Below, in pieces: positions 14,649 through 19,605 of a DNA stretch of 19,605 nucleotides. Below the pieces are notes generated by a model. That model was not told where the DNA came from and searched no databases. It saw nothing but the letters and a program-made list of their open reading frames with translations. Within the stretch, counting starts at the first letter, position 1. Every line of letters begins with the position of its first letter. This DNA is from an uncultured Verrucomicrobiota bacterium (GTDB taxonomy: Bacteria; Verrucomicrobiota; Verrucomicrobiae; Opitutales; Opitutaceae), in the NCBI GenBank assembly GCA_946482165.1, contig CAMLQS010000053.1, positions 1 to 19,605 on the forward strand, in the 5' to 3' direction. The translations under genes and the position numbers were made by a program.

Positions 14649-15911
14649 ATGTTCAAAAAGCTCACCAAGACCCTCGGGGCCGGCGCGATCGCGCTCGGCG
14701 CCCTCGCCGCCTCGACCCTCCACGCCGCCGAAGAGACCGTTAAGGTCGGCGTGCTCCACTCCCTGTCCGGCACCATGGCGATCTCGGAGACCTCCCTCCG
14801 CGACGTCCTCCTTTTCACCGCCGACGAGATCAACGCCAAGGGCGGCGTGCTCGGCAAAAAGATCGAGCTCGTCATCGTCGACGGCGCCTCCGACTGGCCG
14901 ACCTTCGCCGAAAAGGCCAAGCAGCTCACCGAGCAGGACAAGGTCGCCGTGACCTTCGGCTGCTGGACCTCCGTTTCCCGCAAATACGTGCTGCCCGTTC
15001 TCGAGAAGAACAACGCGTTGCTCTTCTACCCCGTGCAATACGAGGGCGAAGAAGAGTCCCAGAACGTGTTCTACACCGCCGAGGCAGTCAACCAGCAGGC
15101 CACGCCCGCCGTCGACTACTACCTCGCCGAGGGCAAAAAGAAGTTCTACCTGCTCGGCACCGACTACGTCTATCCGCAGACCACCAACCTCGTGCTCCTC
15201 GAGTATCTCCTCTCCAAGGGAGTTCCGCTCGAGAACATCGGCGGCGGCTTCAAGAAGGACGAGAACGGCAAGATCATCGCCGCCGGCAAATACACCGGGT
15301 TCGGCCACACCGACTACCAGCAGATCGTCTCCGAGATTAAGCAATTCGCCGCCTCCGGCGACGCCTGCGTGATCTCGACGCTCAACGGCGACACCAACGT
15401 TCCTTTCTTCAAGGAATACGCCGCCTCCGGCCTCAGCGCCGAGACCTGCCCGGTCGTCTCCTTCTCGATCTCCGAGGACGAGTTCCGCGGCCTCCCCGCC
15501 GCCCAACTCGTCGGTCAGCTCGGTTGCTGGACCTACTTCCAGTCGCTCGATACGCCGGCCAACAAAAAGTTCGTCGGCGACTTCAAGAAGTGGCTCGCGG
15601 GCACCTCCGCCGCCGGCGTCGTCAAGGAAGGTCGCGTCACCTGCTCGCCCATGGTGCTGAGCTACGACGGCGTTTATCTCTGGAAGGCCGCGGTCGAGAA
15701 GGCCGGCAGCTTCGAGGTGGACAAGGTCCGCGAGGCCCTCAAGTCCGGCCTCTCCTTCGACGGCCCCGGCGGCACCGTCACCACCCAGAAGAACATGCAT
15801 CTGACCAAGAACGTCTACATCGGCGAGACCAAGGCCGACGGTCAGTTCAAGATCCTCAAGTCCTTCAAGGACGTTTACGGCGAGCCCTGGCTCAAGGGTA
15901 AGTTCAAGTAA
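14649..15911 (+). CDS. urtA: Urea ABC transporter, periplasmic substrate-binding protein
   Basis: This 420-residue periplasmic protein binds urea (or short amides) and delivers it to UrtB/UrtC. The signal peptide is residues 1-26 or 27 ([28 protein letters not shown]). The mature protein begins [105 protein letters not shown] is highly characteristic of UrtA within the HAAT binding-protein family. The related FmdD short-chain amide binding proteins are the main alternative. The start at 14649 places the signal peptide at the N-terminus; an in-frame ATG at 14604 would add 15 residues before it. No Shine-Dalgarno sequence is visible. It is separated from urtB by 271 bp with a strong terminator, unlike the 3-4 nt gaps between the later urt genes. 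Confidence 0.95.
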   Translation: MFKKLTKTLGAGAIALGALAASTLHAAEETVKVGVLHSLSGTMAISETSLRDVLLFTADEINAKGGVLGKKIELVIVDGASDWPTFAEKAKQLTEQDKVAVTFGCWTSVSRKYVLPVLEKNNALLFYPVQYEGEEESQNVFYTAEAVNQQATPAVDYYLAEGKKKFYLLGTDYVYPQTTNLVLLEYLLSKGVPLENIGGGFKKDENGKIIAAGKYTGFGHTDYQQIVSEIKQFAASGDACVISTLNGDTNVPFFKEYAASGLSAETCPVVSFSISEDEFRGLPAAQLVGQLGCWTYFQSLDTPANKKFVGDFKKWLAGTSAAGVVKEGRVTCSPMVLSYDGVYLWKAAVEKAGSFEVDKVREALKSGLSFDGPGGTVTTQKNMHLTKNVYIGETKADGQFKILKSFKDVYGEPWLKGKFK

Positions 15912-15974
15912 GCCGCTCCGCCGAACCGTCGCTCTGTTTGGACAATGTCCGGGCAGGGACGGGCCGTCGGCCCG

Positions 15975-16072
15975 CCGCCGCTCTCCGAGCCGCGGCGGTT
16001 CCGGCGGATCCTCCCGCCCATCCCACGGCGTCTTTGGTTAAGACGCGCGTGTTGGTTCCACTAGGTTTGTGG
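15975..16072 (+). other. Hairpin series in the urtA-urtB spacer
   Basis: Three stems precede the terminator. CCGCCGC/GCGGCGG is at 15975-15998 (7 bp, 10-nt loop). GCGTCTT/AAGACGC is at 16028-16046 (7 bp, TGGTT loop). CCAC/GTGG is at 16058-16072 (4 bp). A GGGCCGTCGGCCC palindrome lies just before them at 15961-15973. Such intercistronic structure can protect the 3' end of an upstream message; here that would be urtA. Confidence 0.45.
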
Positions 16073-16075
16073 TTT

Positions 16076-16114
16076 CTCGGGGCGGGTCTTCGCTGACCCG
16101 CCCCGAGTTTTTTT
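16076..16114 (+). terminator. Strong intrinsic terminator between urtA and urtB
   Basis: A perfect 13-bp GC-rich stem, CTCGGGGCGGGTC (16076-16088) and GACCCGCCCCGAG (16095-16107), has a TTCGCT loop and is followed by seven Ts (16108-16114). This is the best terminator in the window, yet it lies inside the urt gene set, 68 bp before urtB. No convincing promoter was found between it and urtB, so partial read-through, regulated antitermination or an unrecognised promoter must supply urtB. Confidence 0.92.
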
Positions 16115-16182
16115 CCCCGTCGAATGAAAATTATTCTTCGTTCGGCCCGCCTCCTGCTCATGGCCCCGCGCCTGCCGTGCTC

Positions 16183-17886
16183 ATGATATTCCGCTTCTTA
16201 CGCTTTCTACTTTTCGCTTCGCTCTGGGCCGGCGCGCTCTCCGCCGCCACGCCGCGCGAAATCATCGCCGCCGCCGCGCTCGAGGAGGACTCGGCCAAAC
16301 GGCGCGAGTTGATCCTGTCCTTGGTCGGGCAGGGTGACGAGGCCATCGCGCCGCTCCTCGGAGTTTGGCGCCAGGACGCCCTCTTCTTTTATGCGCCCGC
16401 CGAAGGCGCGAGAATCCCCGTGACCCTCGTCGGCGACAAAGATGCGTCCGACGCCCAGGCCGCCGTCCGCGTCTCCGACGGTCAGCCTCTCCTCGGCGCC
16501 GATGGCCGGCCGATCCGGCTGATCGCAGGCGAACTCACGGCCGCCGAGCACACCTCCTCTCTCCGGCGCGCCATGAAATCCGTGCTCGACGTGATCGACA
16601 TCGCCGCGCCTTTGCCGGCCGTGCGGATCAAGGCGATCCAGACGCTTGGCCAAAGCCAGAGCGCCGAGCATCTGCCCGTCCTGCAAACGCGGCTCTCGAT
16701 CGAGGAGAACGGCAAAGTGATCGTCGCCCTGCGCGAGGCGATCGCGCTTATCGGCCTCAAGTCGGCCGCCGTCGAAACGAAGCTGGCCGCGCTCAAGGAG
16801 CTCGCGGAGCTCAAAACACTCTCGAGCTCCGATTTCCTGAAGACCGCGTTGAAGGATGCCGAGACCGCCGGGAACAAGGAACTCGCCGCCGCCGCGCAAG
16901 ACGCGCTGAAAGCCGTCGAATCGCACCGGTCTTTCGTCGATATTTTCGGCACCATTTTTCGCGGCCTGAGTCTCGGCAGCATCCTGCTCGTGCTCGCGCT
17001 CGGCCTCGCGATTACCTTCGGCCTGATGGGCGTGATCAACATGGCGCATGGCGAGATGATCGCGGTCGGCGCCTACACGACCTACCTGGTGCAAAACATC
17101 TTTGGCGCCGGCATCGTGATCCCGTTTTTCGGCCTGAGCCTCTCCATCCCGGGCATGAATTTGGGCGGTTGGGCCTACCAGTGTTATTTCATCGCCGCGG
17201 TTCCGCTCAGTTTCCTGATGGCGGCGCTGGTCGGAATCGGCCTCGAGCGCAGCATCATCCAGCGACTCTACCGCCGCCCGCTCGAGAGCCTGCTCGCGAC
17301 CTGGGGCGTGTCCGTCGTGTTGCAGCAGGTCTTCAAGCTGATGTTCGGCTCGAACAACGTGCAGGTATCGAGCCCCGTCTACCTCAGCGGCAACTGGACG
17401 GTTAACGATATCATCTTCGGCTGGAATCGCGTCTTCGTGATCGGCTTCGCCCTCATGATCGTGTTCGGGGTGTGGCTCGTGCTGACCCGCACGCCCCTCG
17501 GTCTCCTCATTCGCGCCGTCATGCAAAACCGCCAGATGGCCTCGTGCATGGGCGTGCGCACGGAACGGGTCAACATGCTGACCTTTGGCCTCGGCAGCGG
17601 CCTCGCCGGCCTCGCAGGCGCCTTCCTCAGCCAGATCGGAAACGTCGGCCCCTCGATGGGCCAAAACTACATCGTCGACTGTTTCATGACCGTCGTCGTC
17701 GGTGGAGTGGGCAACCTGCCCGGCACCGTCATCAGCGCCTTCGGCATCGGCCTCGCGGACCAGTCCCTGCAGCAGATCCTTCTCGATCCGGTGATCGGCA
17801 AGATCTTGGTCCTCGCCTGCATCATCCTATTCCTGCAATGGCGCCCGGCGGGCATCTTCGTCACCCGCAGCCGCAGCCTCGATTGA
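16183..17886 (+). CDS. urtB: Urea ABC transporter permease with N-terminal periplasmic domain
   Basis: Inner-membrane permease of the urea importer, HAAT/LivH type; 567 residues. It begins with a signal peptide ([22 protein letters not shown]) and about 220 mostly helical, HEAT-like residues ([12 protein letters not shown]...[12 protein letters not shown]), an extension seen in many UrtB proteins. The LivH-like permease starts near residue 246 ([48 protein letters not shown]). Conserved segments include [18 protein letters not shown] and [69 protein letters not shown]. The start at 16183 gives the signal peptide; an in-frame ATG at 16069 lies within the terminator. urtC begins 4 nt after its stop. 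Confidence 0.95.
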   Translation: MIFRFLRFLLFASLWAGALSAATPREIIAAAALEEDSAKRRELILSLVGQGDEAIAPLLGVWRQDALFFYAPAEGARIPVTLVGDKDASDAQAAVRVSDGQPLLGADGRPIRLIAGELTAAEHTSSLRRAMKSVLDVIDIAAPLPAVRIKAIQTLGQSQSAEHLPVLQTRLSIEENGKVIVALREAIALIGLKSAAVETKLAALKELAELKTLSSSDFLKTALKDAETAGNKELAAAAQDALKAVESHRSFVDIFGTIFRGLSLGSILLVLALGLAITFGLMGVINMAHGEMIAVGAYTTYLVQNIFGAGIVIPFFGLSLSIPGMNLGGWAYQCYFIAAVPLSFLMAALVGIGLERSIIQRLYRRPLESLLATWGVSVVLQQVFKLMFGSNNVQVSSPVYLSGNWTVNDIIFGWNRVFVIGFALMIVFGVWLVLTRTPLGLLIRAVMQNRQMASCMGVRTERVNMLTFGLGSGLAGLAGAFLSQIGNVGPSMGQNYIVDCFMTVVVGGVGNLPGTVISAFGIGLADQSLQQILLDPVIGKILVLACIILFLQWRPAGIFVTRSRSLD

Positions 17887-17890
17887 ACCC

Positions 17891-19024
17891 ATGAGCGTCT
17901 CTTCCACCCGTCGGATCGAGTTCATCGCAGTCGCGATCATCGCGCTGTTCCTGATCGTCGTCTTTCCTCTCCTGAATTCGCAGGGGCTGGTCAGCAACTT
18001 CACGATCAACCTGTGGGGCAAATATCTTTGCTTCGCGCTGCTGGCCATTTCCGTCGACCTGCTCTGGGGCTACACCGGCCTCCTCAGCCTCGGCCAGTCT
18101 CTCTTCTTTGCGCTCGGCGGCTACATGCTCGGCATGCACCTCATGCTCATGATCGGCGACCAGGGCGTCTATGCGCAGGCGGGAAAGAACCCGAACCTGC
18201 TTCCGGACTTCATGGTGTTCCTCGGGCACACCTTCCTGCCTAGCTTTTGGCGGCCGTTCTACTCCCCGTGGTTCGCCGGGCTCATGGTGCTCGTGGTCCC
18301 GGGCGTGATCGCCGGGGTGTTCGGCTTCCTCGCCTTCCGCTCGCGCATCAAGGGCGTGTATTTTTCCATCCTCACCCAGGCGCTCACCTACGGCGCGGCG
18401 CTGCTGTTTTTCCGCAACAGCATGCTGATGGGCGGCAACAACGGCTTCACCGACTTCAAGTTCCTTCTCGGCTCCGACCTGCGCACCGCCGCCACGCAGC
18501 GGGGGCTCTTCATCGCCACGGCCGTGACGCTGCTTGTCGTCTATATCGGTTGCCGCCTGCTCAACGAGACCAAGTTCGGCCTCGTGCAGCGCGCCATCCG
18601 CGACGGCGAAAACCGAGTGCTCTTCAGCGGCTACGCCACCGCTCATTTCAAGCTCTTCATCTTCGTCGTGAGCGCGGCCATCGCCAGTGTCGGCGGCGCT
18701 CTCTACGTGCCGCAGGTAGGCGGCGTGAACCCCAGCGTGATGACGCCGGAAAAGTCCCTCGAGGCGGTCGTGTGGGTCGCCGTCGGCGGCCGCGGCACGA
18801 TCCTCGGCCCTATCCTCGGCGCCATCGTGATCAACGCGCTCAAGAGCTGGGCGACCAAGGAATTTCCCGACTACTGGCTCATCATTCTCGGCGGTCTCTT
18901 CATCCTCGTCGTGCTCTTCCTCCCGGGCGGGCTCGTCAGTCTGCCCGAGCGCCTCAAGGCCGCATGGGCGAAGTTCCGCAAGCCCGCCGCGTCCGACGCC
19001 GACACGAAACCCGCCACGACCTGA
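17891..19024 (+). CDS. urtC: Urea ABC transporter permease
   Basis: Second inner-membrane permease of the urea importer, LivM type; 377 residues with about ten hydrophobic segments. Family-typical stretches are [35 protein letters not shown], the loop [85 protein letters not shown] and [18 protein letters not shown]. It pairs with UrtB to form the channel. It follows urtB by 4 nt and precedes urtD by 3 nt, so urtBCD is one tightly packed transcription and translation unit. The ATG at 17891 has no Shine-Dalgarno sequence, consistent with coupling to urtB translation. The C-terminal tail is short, Lys/Ala-rich and cytoplasmic. Confidence 0.95.
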   Translation: MSVSSTRRIEFIAVAIIALFLIVVFPLLNSQGLVSNFTINLWGKYLCFALLAISVDLLWGYTGLLSLGQSLFFALGGYMLGMHLMLMIGDQGVYAQAGKNPNLLPDFMVFLGHTFLPSFWRPFYSPWFAGLMVLVVPGVIAGVFGFLAFRSRIKGVYFSILTQALTYGAALLFFRNSMLMGGNNGFTDFKFLLGSDLRTAATQRGLFIATAVTLLVVYIGCRLLNETKFGLVQRAIRDGENRVLFSGYATAHFKLFIFVVSAAIASVGGALYVPQVGGVNPSVMTPEKSLEAVVWVAVGGRGTILGPILGAIVINALKSWATKEFPDYWLIILGGLFILVVLFLPGGLVSLPERLKAAWAKFRKPAASDADTKPATT

Positions 19025-19027
19025 CCC

Positions 19028-19605
19028 ATGCCACGCGCCCTGCTCACCGTGGAGGATGTCTCCAAGACCTACGATGGCTTCAAAGCCATCTCCAACCTCA
19101 ATTTCTACCTCGTCGAAGGCGAGCTGCGCACCGTCATCGGCCCGAACGGCGCCGGCAAATCCACCTTCTTCGATCTCATCACCGGCCGCGCCCAGCCCGA
19201 CAAAGGCAAGATCGAGTTCGGTGCCGATCCGCTGACGCATCACGACCTCACGAAGCTCAACGAATACGAGATCAACCGCCTCGGCGTGGGACGCAAATTC
19301 CAGACGCCGAGCGTCTACGTCGAGCACACCGTCTGGGACAACCTCGTGCTCTCGCTCAAGGGTCCCCGCGGCGTCTTCGCCTCGATCTTCCGGCGCCTGT
19401 CCTCCTCCGACCGCGACCGCATCGACGAACTGCTCAAGCTGGTTCGCCTCGACACCAAACGACACTGGAAGGCGGGCCAGCTCGCCCACGGCGAAAAACA
19501 ATGGCTGGAGATCGGCATGCTCCTCGCTTCCGAGCCCAAGCTTCTCCTCATCGACGAACCCGCCGCCGGCATGACCGACGAGGAGACGCACCGCACGGGC
19601 GAGCT
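19028..19605 (+). CDS. urtD: Urea ABC transporter ATP-binding protein (truncated by window end)
   Basis: Cytoplasmic ATPase of the urea importer, LivG type. The first 192 codons of about 250 are present. Walker A is GPNGAGKST (38-46), the Q-loop is in GRKFQTPSVYVEHTVWDNL, the ABC signature region is LAHGEKQWLEIGM (from 152) and Walker B is LLLIDEP (172-178). The HG...KQWLEIGM segment is typical of UrtD rather than LivG. The signature reads LAHGE where I would expect LSHGQ, a mild variation. The ATG at 19028 follows the urtC stop by 3 nt. The open frame runs off the window edge; the second ATPase, urtE, should follow. Confidence 0.95.
   Translation, partial: MPRALLTVEDVSKTYDGFKAISNLNFYLVEGELRTVIGPNGAGKSTFFDLITGRAQPDKGKIEFGADPLTHHDLTKLNEYEINRLGVGRKFQTPSVYVEHTVWDNLVLSLKGPRGVFASIFRRLSSSDRDRIDELLKLVRLDTKRHWKAGQLAHGEKQWLEIGMLLASEPKLLLIDEPAAGMTDEETHRTGE

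Noticed and set aside
16069..16182. Longer urtB start at 16069
   Set aside because: It lies inside the terminator and would bury the signal peptide.
1..19605. CRISPR array, tRNA, rRNA, insertion sequence or prophage
   Set aside because: No repeat-spacer pattern, cloverleaf, rRNA core sequence, transposase or terminal inverted repeats were seen on either strand.

Overview
The window is high-GC bacterial DNA with strongly G/C-ending codons. Few genes have a visible Shine-Dalgarno sequence. It carries a secreted multidomain metalloprotease with a C-terminal DPDGDG...NLLEYAFG segment, a GH2 glycosidase and a membrane-anchored coiled-coil protein of a type I associate with Verrucomicrobiota. An Opitutaceae-like Gram-negative is my best guess (outer-membrane porin present), but this rests on protein style and not on a marker gene.

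Layout. (1) 1-132 may hold the last codons of an unidentified upstream gene. (2) 216-2987 is valS, closed by a clear intrinsic terminator at 3017-3047 that also separates it from the convergent gene. (3) 3098-4393 (minus) is a membrane-anchored, charged, helical protein of unknown function. It is divergent from the next unit across 292 bp that contain two tandem 17-bp dyads. (4) 4686-7185 is a two-gene unit, a GT-B glycosyltransferase and UDP-galactopyranose mutase (glf), overlapping by 8 nt and probably making and transferring galactofuranose. (5) After a 78-bp REP-like imperfect hairpin comes a cytoplasmic GH2 glycosidase (7295-10129). (6) 10378-13206 is a secreted metzincin-type zinc protease with PPC, Ig-like and C-terminal accessory domains. 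(7) From 13207 to the window end lies a urea-uptake locus: outer-membrane porin, urtA (binding protein), urtB and urtC (permeases) and a truncated urtD (ATPase). urtE, and perhaps urea-degrading genes, should follow beyond the window.

The most interesting part is the control DNA of the urea locus. The 337-bp region before the porin combines a sigma-54-like -24/-12 element (GG-N10-GC), upstream GTGTCG elements repeated at 42-43 bp (about four helical turns), an 8-bp inverted repeat enclosing the -24/-12 element, and a 15-bp-stem 5' leader hairpin. Inside the locus there is a terminator-like hairpin between the porin and urtA. A very strong canonical terminator preceded by several hairpins sits between urtA and urtB. 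Together these suggest a nitrogen-controlled unit whose outer-membrane, periplasmic and membrane components are set to decreasing levels by partial termination. No mobile element, tRNA, rRNA or CRISPR array was seen.
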